From NCBI GenBank assembly GCA_003244125.1, contig QHBL01000065.1:1-13096 (forward strand): 13,096 bases of DNA, read 5' to 3'. The translations under genes were made by a program, and so were the position numbers. The DNA is from Chthoniobacterales bacterium (GTDB taxonomy: Bacteria > Verrucomicrobiota > Verrucomicrobiae > Chthoniobacterales > UBA10450). The stretch's first letter is position 1; each line of letters opens with the position of its first letter. The notes beneath the pieces were generated by a model. The model was not told where the DNA came from. It ran no database searches and saw nothing but the letters and a program-made list of their open reading frames with translations. Positions 1-6,936 of the stretch are shown here, one piece after another.

Positions 1-112
1 GGATTGGGTGCGGCTGGATTTGGATTACATCGACCGCTGGTCGTTAGGACTGGATTTGAAAATCCTGCTGCGCACGATTCCGGCGGTCTTGTCGGGATTG
101 GGCGCAAAATAA
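1..112 (+). CDS. C-terminal end of a polyprenyl glycosylphosphotransferase (bacterial sugar transferase), partial
   Basis: The reading frame entering the window (first full codon at 2) encodes 36 residues and ends with TAA at 110-112. The tail reads YIDRWSLGLDLKILLRTIP and then a short segment ending VLSGLGAK. This matches the family-typical C-terminus of bacterial sugar transferases that start exopolysaccharide or lipid-linked glycan assembly by moving a hexose-1-phosphate to undecaprenyl phosphate at the inner membrane. The recurring pattern there is Y-(I/V)-x-x-W-S-L-x-L-D-L-K-I-L followed by a conserved VL.G.GA end. The catalytic and membrane parts lie outside the window, so substrate and subfamily cannot be judged. 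The gene converges on ribE, with a repeat-built inverted repeat between them. The assignment rests on recalled family consensus over a short tail. Confidence 0.72.
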   Translation, partial: DWVRLDLDYIDRWSLGLDLKILLRTIPAVLSGLGAK

Positions 113-130
113 GCGCAGTTCGGAATAGCC

Positions 131-205
131 TCACACAAAGTCCACAACGGACACAAACGTGAAATAAAGGTTGTTTCCGTCGTGTCCTTCGTGGACTTCG
201 TGTGA
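131..205. repeat. Inverted repeat made of a 9-nt-period sequence, between convergent genes
   Basis: The 24-nt arms at 131-154 and 182-205 are complementary at 21 of 24 positions and flank a 27-nt loop. Each arm, read on the appropriate strand, has 9-nt periodicity: GTGTCCTTC GTGGACTTC then GTGTGA in the right arm, and GTGTCCGTT GTGGACTTT then GTGTGA in the reverse complement of the left arm. The element lies between the plus-strand sugar transferase tail (ends 112) and minus-strand ribE (ends 213). Its transcript could fold into a long hairpin and act as a bidirectional terminator. There is no T-tract, so terminator activity is inference. Similar strings recur between genes in soil-bacterial genomes, from memory. 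Confidence 0.75.
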
Positions 206-212
206 GCCGCTC

Positions 213-806
213 TTAAGAGGTTCGGACAAGCAGCCGCTCGACGTATTTCGCCAGCACATCGAACTCGAGATTCACGACATCGCTGCTCTGCGCATTCTTG
301 AGAGTTGTCGAGCGACGGGTGTGCGGAATGATCCAACTGACGAAACTCCCGGCGTTCACTTCAGCAATCGTCAGGCTGATGCCGTTCACCGCGACCGATC
401 CTTTCTCCACCACGTAACGCGCAAACTCGTTCGGCAAACCGACCTCTAGACGAAAACCTCCCGACGTTTCCTCGAACCCAAGTACGGGCGCGGTGGAATC
501 GACGTGACCTTGCACGAAATGTCCGCCCAATCGCGCGTTGGCGGCGAGAGCGCGCTCGAGATTAACCAGGCTGTCGCGACGCAGCGCGCCAAGGTTCGTG
601 CGCGAGACAGTTTCGGCCAGAAGATCGAAAGTGATCTGCTCGTGCCGATGTGAAGCGACGGTGAGGCAGCAACCATTGACCGCGATGCTGTCGCCGGTGC
701 GCAGGCCGGCGGAAATGCGCGGCGCCGCGATCTGCAATTGCGTTCCGCGCTCGGTCGCCCGAATCCACAGCACACTGCCGAGTTCTTCAATGAGACCGGT
801 AAACAT
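213..806 (-). CDS. ribE: Riboflavin synthase (alpha chain)
   Basis: Riboflavin synthase catalyses the dismutation of two 6,7-dimethyl-8-ribityllumazine molecules into riboflavin and a pyrimidinedione, the last step of cytosolic vitamin B2 synthesis. The 197-aa product has the usual length and the diagnostic start MFTGLIEE. Two tandem lumazine-binding (beta-barrel) repeats are visible. The first carries GDSIAVNGCCLTV at residues 38-50, and the second carries KGSVAVNGISLTI at 135-147. The family motif GHFVQGHVD is at 95-103. The C-terminus forms the helix expected to trimerise the enzyme (DVLAKYVERLL). The ATG follows the TGA of the upstream transporter gene directly (TGAATG) with no convincing ribosome-binding site of its own, so translation is probably coupled. 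No other rib gene and no FMN riboswitch is visible, so it is separated from the rest of the pathway here. The symbol ribC is used for the same enzyme in some species. Confidence 0.97.
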   Translation of the reverse strand: MFTGLIEELGSVLWIRATERGTQLQIAAPRISAGLRTGDSIAVNGCCLTVASHRHEQITFDLLAETVSRTNLGALRRDSLVNLERALAANARLGGHFVQGHVDSTAPVLGFEETSGGFRLEVGLPNEFARYVVEKGSVAVNGISLTIAEVNAGSFVSWIIPHTRRSTTLKNAQSSDVVNLEFDVLAKYVERLLVRTS

Positions 807-2072
807 TCAGCGAAAAGTGAAGAACCAAACCAGCCAGAGCACGGGCGCAAATACCGGGATGGAGTATTTCAGAAAACCGAAGAAGCCAGGCGTGGACAGG
901 CGCGCTTGGTGCACGGTCGATTTCACCAGAAAATTTGGGCCATTTCCGATGTAGGTGAGCGCGCCGAAAATGACGGCGCCCATGGAAATGGCGACGAGAG
1001 TGAGCGCGTCGCTCTCGAGAAAGCGCGCGATGTGAACCGGATCTTCGATGCTCAACTGCGCGCGGCCCAACGCGGTGGAGAAAAATGTGAGATAGGTCGG
1101 CGCGTTATCGAGCACGCTGGAGAGGCCGCCGGTGACCCAGAAATTTTGACCGGGCGTGCTGATGGGAAAGCGATGCGCGTGCAGCTGCACGTAATCGATC
1201 ACCGGCACCATGGTGGCGAAGATGCCGAGGAAAAGCCACGCCACTTCTTCGATGGGGCGAAGCGAAAAGGAGTTGAGCCGGTGCAGTGACTTCGGGGTGA
1301 AGTAATAGGAGGCGCCGGCCGCCAGGAGCATGAGAATCTCGCGCAGGAATGGCGGATGATCGACGAAGACCGCGGCCAGGATTATGCCGAGAAACCAGAG
1401 ATTGCGCCGGCCCTGAAATCGCGTCAGCTCCGCCGTGTCACCGGCTTCTTCGCACGGCGAGTCGGAGGCGTTGCGGCAGGTCAATTTTTCCAGCGCGTAA
1501 AAGATGACGAGAAGCGACAACATCGCGATGAGCCACGGTTTCCAGCAATGCGCCGCCGGCCACCAGAACGGCACGCCTTTTAAATAGCCGAGCAAGAGCG
1601 GCGGGCCGAGCGGGGTGAGGCCACCGCCAACGTTGCCGATGATGAAAATAAAAAAGGCGGTATGCAGCGCCCGATAACGCCCGCGATTCAATCGCATCCA
1701 CGGCCTGATGAGCAGAACGGATGCGCCCGTGGTGCCGATGACATTGGCGAGGAGACCGCCACCGAGAAGGAATAGTGAATTCTTGATCGGACCCGCGCGG
1801 CCGCGCACCCCGATGTGAATGCCGCCCGTCACCACGAAGAGCGATCCGATTAGCGCGATGAAACTCAGATAGTCGCGCGCTTCATAAATCAGGCGACCCG
1901 GCTGACGGAGGACGAGCGCATAATACGTCACCGGAATCGCTGCCAGGACAATCGCGATGAGATGGTAATAGCGTTCCCAATGATGCTGCAGAATGAGCGG
2001 CAGCAGCGCGATGCAAAGCAACATGGCGACGAAGGGCAAAAGCATGAGCGGGTGCGGCGTGGCAATAGACAT
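807..2072 (-). CDS. NhaD / CitMHS_2-type sodium:proton antiporter or related ion transporter
   Basis: This is a 421-aa polytopic inner-membrane protein with roughly 10-12 hydrophobic segments, from LMLLPFVAMLLCIALLPLIL at the N-terminus to a C-terminal VFAPVLWLVWFFTFR. Conserved-looking helix-break motifs are GTTGASVLLIRPWMRLNRGR near residues 113-132, GGGLTPLGPPLLLGYLKG near 149-166, SSVLDNAPTYLTFF near 320 and GNGPNFLVKS near 375. The paired Gly-rich re-entrant motifs and the DNAP helix are typical of the ion-transporter superfamily that includes NhaD antiporters and citrate/arsenite carriers. Homologues of this length are usually annotated as sodium:proton antiporters or putative citrate transporters, so the transported ion is not certain. 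It is first in a two-gene unit with ribE (stop and start codons adjacent). The ATG at 2070-2072 has no clear ribosome-binding site, but it opens a sensible membrane-protein N-terminus. Confidence 0.85.
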   Translation of the reverse strand: MSIATPHPLMLLPFVAMLLCIALLPLILQHHWERYYHLIAIVLAAIPVTYYALVLRQPGRLIYEARDYLSFIALIGSLFVVTGGIHIGVRGRAGPIKNSLFLLGGGLLANVIGTTGASVLLIRPWMRLNRGRYRALHTAFFIFIIGNVGGGLTPLGPPLLLGYLKGVPFWWPAAHCWKPWLIAMLSLLVIFYALEKLTCRNASDSPCEEAGDTAELTRFQGRRNLWFLGIILAAVFVDHPPFLREILMLLAAGASYYFTPKSLHRLNSFSLRPIEEVAWLFLGIFATMVPVIDYVQLHAHRFPISTPGQNFWVTGGLSSVLDNAPTYLTFFSTALGRAQLSIEDPVHIARFLESDALTLVAISMGAVIFGALTYIGNGPNFLVKSTVHQARLSTPGFFGFLKYSIPVFAPVLWLVWFFTFR

Positions 2073-2203
2073 CGCGCGCTAAGAGCCGTGCGCTTTAATT
2101 CAGCGTCAAGCAAAAGCGCAAGCTGCTGATGAAATCGCCGCAGTGGGCGGACGGCGCAGATATGAGCCCGCCGGCATGTGCCACATACCACGATCCGTCT
2201 TAT

Positions 2204-2233
2204 ATCAGCGAAATCCGCGTCATCCGCGGTTCC
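2204..2233. repeat. Short 9-nt-period repeat (ATCAGCGAA ATCCGCGTC ATCCGCGGT)
   Basis: Three degenerate 9-mers follow head to tail: ATCAGCGAA, ATCCGCGTC and ATCCGCGGT, then TCC. It has the same unit length as the element at 131-205 but a different sequence. It is non-coding, in the spacer between divergent genes. I recall similar ATCCGCGTAATCCGCGG-like strings scattered between genes in soil bacteria. No function is known to me. Confidence 0.6.
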
Positions 2234-2329
2234 CCGCAAACGAAAGTCACTGCGGAAAATTTTGTTGGCCAGCGGCCCAAGACTCGCTACAAACGGGAAC
2301 CGCATAGTGACAAATCCTCAGTCTGACCG

Positions 2330-2392
2330 TTCAAAAATTTTTTCAAAAAAGTGAAAAAATCTCTTGTCAGGGTGTGGATTCTTCATTAATGC
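2330..2392 (+). promoter_or_regulatory. Candidate promoter with A/T-rich upstream element for the TonB-dependent receptor
   Basis: A/T tracts at about 2330-2360 precede a -35-like TTGTCA at 2364-2369. The best -10-like hexamer is ATTAAT at 2385-2390, with a somewhat short 15-bp spacing. The start codon used is at 2428, which gives an untranslated leader of about 30 nt. The -35 neighbourhood TCTTGTCAGGGT is nearly repeated (TCTTGTCAAGGT) upstream of the small exported gene at 9961. The match is suggestive only; no start site can be proved from sequence. Confidence 0.35.
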
Positions 2393-2427
2393 GTTGCCCA
2401 ACCTAACCAAAACCAATGGAGAAACAC

Positions 2428-5400
2428 ATGAGTAGAGACGTATTCAGAGCCTTAGGATTTCGTCGCCTGGCGCTCGTCGCCAGCATCGCACTTCCGCTCT
2501 TTATGAGCTTTAGCGCGCGCGCTCAAATGGCCGCAGGTTCGCCTGCGTCGCGCACACCTGAACTCGGGCCCGGCCCGGCAGCGCCTCCGGCACCTCAAGC
2601 CGCTGGCGAAGCCAGCGCCGAACGCGTTGTCGTCACCGGATCAAACATCCCGACGGCGGAAGAAGTGACCGCGGCTCCCGTGGACACCCTCACGACACAA
2701 GAGGTCAACCGCTCCGGCAGCCAGGAAATTTTAACCGTGCTGCAAAAGCGTAACCCCGACTTCACTGGCGGCGGAAATCTCGGCACGTCGAACGCGAACA
2801 TCGCCTCGGGTTCAACCTTGGGCGGCACCATCATTGCCATTCGTGGCTTCCCCACCCTCGTTTTGTACGAGGGTCGTCGTGTTGCCGATTCCGCGGCTAT
2901 TTCAGTCGGCGGTTTTCAGTTCACCGACGTAGGGCTATTTCCTGCTGCTCTCATCAGCAGGATCGAAGTGCTGAAGGATGGCGCTTCGGCTATTTATGGA
3001 TCGGAAGCGGTTGGCGGCGTGGTCAACATCTTCACGAAAGATGACTTTCAGGGAGCTGAGCTTGGATTCCGCTATGGCACGACTTTGGAAGGCGCCGTAG
3101 CCGAACGCCGCGGGTACGTCATCGGCGGTGTCGGTAACGACACCACCCAGGTGACCGTGGGCATGCAGTATTACGAGATCGACCCGCTCTTTGAAAGACA
3201 GCGCAGCTACTCCAGCCCGACCATCAATGGAACAACCAACTACGCTGGCGCTGCGCGCGATCAAAACGGCCCGGACGGCTCGACCGGATTCTATCTGGCC
3301 ATTGGTGAAGATCCATTGCATTTCCCAGGGCCTATCATTGCGAACTCTCCCTTCAATGTGGGAGTGAAGCCTGGCTCAATCGCACCCGGAGGTGGTTTTG
3401 CGGCAATCCCGCAGTTTTATAGGTCCGCTACCTTTGGCGAGGTTTTGAGTTTCGACTTAGCGCAACGCCCGAACAATACCCTGGACACGTCGCGCACCAA
3501 CGTGATTGCGTCGGCTAGCCATCAGATTTTCGGCAAGCAATTGGAGATATTTGGCAATTTCCTCTATCAAAATTCCGATTACCAAAGCTTTCTCAACGCT
3601 CAACCACTCAACAACACCACCGGCGTGGTCATTCTGGGTTCGATGCGCGTTGACCCGAACGACCCGACCCATCTAATACCGGAAAATCGCGGAGCCCCTG
3701 CTCCGTTTAACCCATTCGTGGAGTCAATCGATGCGTTCTCGGCTTCGGGTCCGTTTAAACTGCAAATCGCTAACCGCTACAACGTCACCAACCCGCGAAT
3801 CTTTGACAATACCAACAACTTCTACCGCTTCCTCGGTGGTATTCGTTCGCAGATCACGCCTGATTGGACCTTCGAAACGGCTGCTTATTATAGCAAGTAC
3901 GACATCTCATTCGTAAACTCCAATCTGGTCAATGCGGAGGTATTAAACCAACGCATTGCAGGGGTAGACGCGAGCGGCAACAAGATCTCTCCGCTTGATT
4001 TCTTTGCCTTCAATCCCATCGGCACCGGCCCCGGGCAGCTCACCCGCGAAGAGTTTAACACTATTTTTGGTGCGAACTTCCGCTCGCTGAGCTCATTCCA
4101 GCGAGTTTTTGATGCCAAGCTTACCGGCTTCCCGTTTGAGCTCCCGGGGGGCAAGATCGGCGTATCAGTCGGCGCTGAATGGAGGCAGGAAGGATTCAAA
4201 GTCGCGGATTCACCCGAGATCTTCATCGGCTCGGTGCCCATCGGGAATATCTCGGTTAAGCGCGATATTTATTCCTTCTTCGGTGAGCTAAGCATTCCAA
4301 TCGTAGGCTCCTCGATGAAGGTTCCGGGGATTTACAGCCTGGAGTTGACTCTCGCGGGACGTTACGACCATTATGCGGGTATCAGTGAAGACGCGAAGGT
4401 TCCCAAGATCGAGTTCCGTTATCAGCCGATCAAGGACCTGACGCTGCGCGCTACTTATTCCAACTCGTTCATCGCTCCAACGCTCTTCCAAACCCAGGGG
4501 CCGACCGTTCAAGGCTTTTCGCCCGCCATCACTCTGGAGGGACAGGTGCAGGATCAGGCTCAGGTGCTCGGTGGATCGAATCCGAACTTGATACCCTCGA
4601 CCGCGGAAAGTTATACGGCAGGCTTTGTTTACAGCCCGAGCTATGTCCCCGGTTTGGTGATCTCGGTTGATTACTTCCGCACTCTCCAGCAGCAGATCGT
4701 AGGCACGCTTGGCGGTCAGCTTATTCTCTCGAGTGTGAACACCTTGGGGCCAGCTTCACCATATGCGAGCTTGGTCGCCTTCAACGCCTTCCCTGGGCAG
4801 ACGGGTGCTCGACCGGTCACTGGGCCACAACAGCTAATCGGCAACCTGGTTGCTGTGTTTTATATTGACAACCTGAGAAACCTCGGTGCGGCGCATGATG
4901 AGGGCCTGGACATGAGTGCGCATTACACCATCGACTTAAAGACATTCGGTCAGTTAGAGCTCGGAGCGAACGCCATCGTTTACACCGAATACGAAGCGAA
5001 GGTTTTGCCCACCGACAACTACTACAACCTCCTTGGGATAGACGGCGCTGAGGGCGTGGGAGTCCTTCCGCGCTATAAGCTGACCTTCTTGAGTGAGTAT
5101 CGCTGGCAGGGCTTTACAGCGTCGCTCGTCGCTAACTATATACCTAAGGTTTATAATGCGCTCGGCCGCGACCCTGTGAACGAGAACTACAGACGGTTCC
5201 AAAGTATCCAGGACTATGCGACCTTCGATGGTCGTATCTCATACACGTTTGTCCGGAACGAAATGCCCGGCGCCACCGTGCCCGAGCCGAAGGACTCCAA
5301 GAGTATGCGCGATGCCAAAAACGCCGCGCCTCCTCCAGTGGCTGGCTCGACCATGAGCATTATGGATAGGATGCTCAACGGGACGACACTGGCGGTGGGG

Positions 5401-5520
5401 TGTAACAACATTCTTGACCGGGACCCGTCCTTCGTCGATGGAGCGAACGGCAATACCGACCTCTCGGTCTACGATCCATACGGCCGCTTCCTCTACTTCG
5501 AAATTGCGAAGAAGTTTTAA
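2428..5520 (+). CDS. TonB-dependent outer-membrane receptor
   Basis: This is a large (1030 aa) outer-membrane active transporter powered by TonB-ExbBD; the ligand is unknown. A signal peptide spans residues 1-32 (basic start, hydrophobic core LALVASIALPLF, cleavage near SARAQ). A Pro/Ala-rich linker follows, then a TonB-box-like ERVVVTGSNIP at 65-75. The plug domain covers about 76-205 and includes EILTVLQKRNPDF, the IAIRGFPTLVLYEGRRV strand-loop and the hallmark DGASAIYGSEAVGGVVNI at 184-201. The rest alternates amphipathic strands of a beta barrel and ends in the terminal aromatic signature YFEIAKKF. No STN signalling domain is present. An ATG at 2416 is in frame, but GGAGA at 2418-2422 sits 5 nt before the ATG at 2428, so the later start is preferred. 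The gene stands alone, closed by a strong terminator, with no adjacent substrate-processing enzymes. An extended hydrophilic insert (about 950-975) lies near the C-terminus. Confidence 0.96.
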   Translation: MSRDVFRALGFRRLALVASIALPLFMSFSARAQMAAGSPASRTPELGPGPAAPPAPQAAGEASAERVVVTGSNIPTAEEVTAAPVDTLTTQEVNRSGSQEILTVLQKRNPDFTGGGNLGTSNANIASGSTLGGTIIAIRGFPTLVLYEGRRVADSAAISVGGFQFTDVGLFPAALISRIEVLKDGASAIYGSEAVGGVVNIFTKDDFQGAELGFRYGTTLEGAVAERRGYVIGGVGNDTTQVTVGMQYYEIDPLFERQRSYSSPTINGTTNYAGAARDQNGPDGSTGFYLAIGEDPLHFPGPIIANSPFNVGVKPGSIAPGGGFAAIPQFYRSATFGEVLSFDLAQRPNNTLDTSRTNVIASASHQIFGKQLEIFGNFLYQNSDYQSFLNAQPLNNTTGVVILGSMRVDPNDPTHLIPENRGAPAPFNPFVESIDAFSASGPFKLQIANRYNVTNPRIFDNTNNFYRFLGGIRSQITPDWTFETAAYYSKYDISFVNSNLVNAEVLNQRIAGVDASGNKISPLDFFAFNPIGTGPGQLTREEFNTIFGANFRSLSSFQRVFDAKLTGFPFELPGGKIGVSVGAEWRQEGFKVADSPEIFIGSVPIGNISVKRDIYSFFGELSIPIVGSSMKVPGIYSLELTLAGRYDHYAGISEDAKVPKIEFRYQPIKDLTLRATYSNSFIAPTLFQTQGPTVQGFSPAITLEGQVQDQAQVLGGSNPNLIPSTAESYTAGFVYSPSYVPGLVISVDYFRTLQQQIVGTLGGQLILSSVNTLGPASPYASLVAFNAFPGQTGARPVTGPQQLIGNLVAVFYIDNLRNLGAAHDEGLDMSAHYTIDLKTFGQLELGANAIVYTEYEAKVLPTDNYYNLLGIDGAEGVGVLPRYKLTFLSEYRWQGFTASLVANYIPKVYNALGRDPVNENYRRFQSIQDYATFDGRISYTFVRNEMPGATVPEPKDSKSMRDAKNAAPPPVAGSTMSIMDRMLNGTTLAVGCNNILDRDPSFVDGANGNTDLSVYDPYGRFLYFEIAKKF

Positions 5521-5547
5521 GTAACCTTCGACAACTAAGGATATTCG

Positions 5548-5585
5548 CAGCGGCCGAGGCGCAAGCCTCGGCCGCTGTTGTTTTT
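5548..5585 (+). terminator. Rho-independent terminator of the TonB-dependent receptor gene
   Basis: A perfect 13-bp stem (CAGCGGCCGAGGC at 5548-5560, complement at 5565-5577) is closed by a GCAA tetraloop. It is followed by TTG and a run of five T (5581-5585), 27 nt after the receptor stop codon. It separates the receptor from the next gene. Confidence 0.93.
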
Positions 5586-5794
5586 GACGGGAAGCCCTTG
5601 CTAGTCGAAGGATGTGTGTAGTTTTTCACCCGCGAGGCGGCGCAATCGAGCTCGGGTGGCGTCGTCGTCGCTTGCTGGTTTTCGCGCCCGCCAGACAATC
5701 TTCCCGAGGGGCGGAAACCACTACACGCGTCGAGTCTCAGAATGCGATTGCGACATTGACCTTTCATCAAAGCAAACGCACCATCGCGAGGGAA

Positions 5795-6280
5795 ATGAAC
5801 AAGATAAGCATTGCCGTTATTTTCACTTTCATCGCAATACATCTTTCCTTCGCCGCGGACCGCTCTTTCCCGGGCTTGAAGAGCGTGATGGATCCGGAAA
5901 CGTACGCTCGTACCGGGTTGCCAGGTCTTTCACCCGAGCAGCGCGCCGAGCTGGACGCATTCATTCGCGATTATGTCGCCGGCAAACAGAAAGAGGCCGC
6001 TGACGTAGCCGCGACGCAGGCGGTTGATCGTGCTGTCAAAGAGCGGAAAGTGCGGGCGCCGGAAATCATCGAAAGCACGATCGTGGGAACGTATACCGGT
6101 TATGGCCCGCGCACAGTCTTCCACCTGGCCAATGGACAAACATGGAAACCGACCAGTGGCGACGTCTTTTACCATTCTGCGGTAAACAATCCCCGTGTTG
6201 TCATCTACCGGCAGGATATCTTCGGCTACAAAATGTTCGTGGAAAACGCCGGCGTGATCCGCGTCAAGAAAGCGGACTAA
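5795..6280 (+). CDS. Small exported protein of unknown function with a C-terminal NGQ-W module
   Basis: The 161-aa product starts with a clear signal peptide (MNKISIAVIFTFIAIHLSFA, cleavage near residue 20-21). An ATG here is preferred over upstream in-frame codons because the signal peptide begins exactly at it and GAGGG lies just before it. The mature protein has a segment with the pattern DPETYARTGLPGLSPEQ then AELDAFIRDYVAG (about 33-63), and a short helical linker. A beta-rich C-terminal part (about 92-158) contains IVGTYTGYGPRTVFHLANGQ at 96-115 with Trp117, and ends VIRVKKAD. From memory this matches uncharacterised exported proteins, common in proteobacteria, that pair a T/DP.ey...GL.kLSpeql motif with an F.L.NGQvW domain. 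Function is unknown. It follows the receptor by 274 bp beyond its terminator, so it is probably transcribed separately. Confidence 0.85.
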   Translation: MNKISIAVIFTFIAIHLSFAADRSFPGLKSVMDPETYARTGLPGLSPEQRAELDAFIRDYVAGKQKEAADVAATQAVDRAVKERKVRAPEIIESTIVGTYTGYGPRTVFHLANGQTWKPTSGDVFYHSAVNNPRVVIYRQDIFGYKMFVENAGVIRVKKAD

Positions 6281-6455
6281 TATAGGAACTCCACGTTGCC
6301 GGCGCGCCATGCCGAATCTCGGCGCTCTCGGCAATCCCTACCGCAGCTTTTCTCCGGCGGAAAAGACGTTGCTTCAGCTCTGCCCTACGATTGAAGGATT
6401 AACTTGGACGGCGCCGATCTCACTGGCGCGTGCGAAAATCCGCAGCGGCGATGGA

Positions 6456-6713
6456 TCATCGCGGCCGTATTTTCGGAGGTGGAATTCCGATGATATCCAT
6501 CGGAATCGCGGTGCTCGGTTTGGGGCCAAGTCGCTCGCATGGTTGCGGAATAAGAGATCCTGAGAGCATCACATAACATGGCTGCCGGGCCAATTTCGAC
6601 TTCGGTAGCTCCTTACCCACGTGGTTGAGGCAAGGTTGCTCGGCCCCAGCAACCGCCGTTGCGTAAGTAAAACAAATCACAGCAGTTTGCTTCATGAGGC
6701 GTCTTCTCGTCAT
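6456..6713 (-). CDS. Probable exported 85-aa miniprotein with a TonB-plug-start-like GSLIP motif
   Basis: I do not recognise a named family. The chosen ATG at 6711-6713 is preceded by GAGAGG six nt upstream. It opens a good signal peptide: basic MTRRRLMK, then QTAVICFTYATAVAGA, cleavage near residue 24. A later ATG at 6695 would lose the basic region. The mature part has three Cys (PCLNH, QPCYV, QPCER) and a Pro-rich basic end (PPPKIRPR). The segment YVMLSGSLIPQPCERLGPKP then STAIPMDII parallels the receptor start VVVTGSNIPTAEEVTAAPVD in this window: GSxIP, then TA-x-P-(M/V)-D. That suggests kinship with the TonB-box/plug N-terminus and with the two miniproteins at 9961 and 10397. It lies 223 bp downstream of the TPR glycosyltransferase gene on the same strand. 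An odd compositional start or a non-coding frame cannot be excluded. Confidence 0.5.
   Translation of the reverse strand: MTRRRLMKQTAVICFTYATAVAGAEQPCLNHVGKELPKSKLARQPCYVMLSGSLIPQPCERLGPKPSTAIPMDIIGIPPPKIRPR
6484..6506. repeat. Perfect 9-bp inverted repeat inside the small minus-strand gene
   Basis: ATTCCGATG (6484-6492) and CATCGGAAT (6498-6506) are exact complements around ATATC. The element falls in the codons for IPMDIIGI near the 3' end of the 6456-6713 gene. It could be an operator-like site or a chance result of coding constraint. Confidence 0.5.
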
Positions 6714-6936
6714 GCCGTACCTCTCACTCAATCCCCCAGTATGATGTCGTGTTGCAGCTAGTGCAAGCGCTCGGGGTGATTCCCTGCAGGTGCATTTCCC
6801 ACTGGTCTCGATTGCAAAGAATAAGCTGTGAAAGACATCAGAGCACAAACCTGCCCCGCGTGCTCTCCGCCGGCCTTACTTACGCTGCGCTCCGAGGATG
6901 GGCTTTGACGATTTGTGAACCGCATCTCAAAAGCGC

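Larger units (their letters stand above)
2073..2427. other. Intergenic region between the divergent transporter and TonB-receptor genes
   Basis: No credible gene is seen. Small open frames in both directions lack a ribosome-binding site and recognisable protein features. It holds a 9-nt-period repeat at 2204-2233 and, on the right, an A/T-rich stretch at about 2330-2362 leading into the likely promoter of the receptor gene. The left edge would carry the promoter of the minus-strand transporter-ribE unit, which I could not place with confidence. Confidence 0.6.

Noticed and set aside
25..336. Minus-strand 103-codon frame
   Set aside because: It overlaps the plus-strand sugar transferase tail, the inverted repeat and the 3' end of ribE, and has no protein-like pattern or ribosome-binding site.
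738..1289. Plus-strand 183-codon frame
   Set aside because: It is antisense to the transporter and ribE, which have clear family motifs; its Glu/Arg-rich composition is typical of shadows in GC-rich DNA.
2073..2200. FMN riboswitch before the transporter-ribE unit
   Set aside because: I looked for the conserved RFN-type segments on the minus strand and found none.
2129..2326. Plus-strand 65-codon frame in the spacer before the receptor
   Set aside because: It runs through the 9-nt repeat, has no ribosome-binding site or signal peptide, and shows no GSxIP-type motif.
2416..2430. Upstream ATG at 2416 as the receptor start
   Set aside because: The ATG at 2428 has GGAGA five nt before it, and that sequence would be part of the coding region if 2416 were used.
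6309..6563. Plus-strand 84-codon frame
   Set aside because: No ribosome-binding site or recognisable protein pattern; it overlaps the better-supported minus-strand miniprotein.
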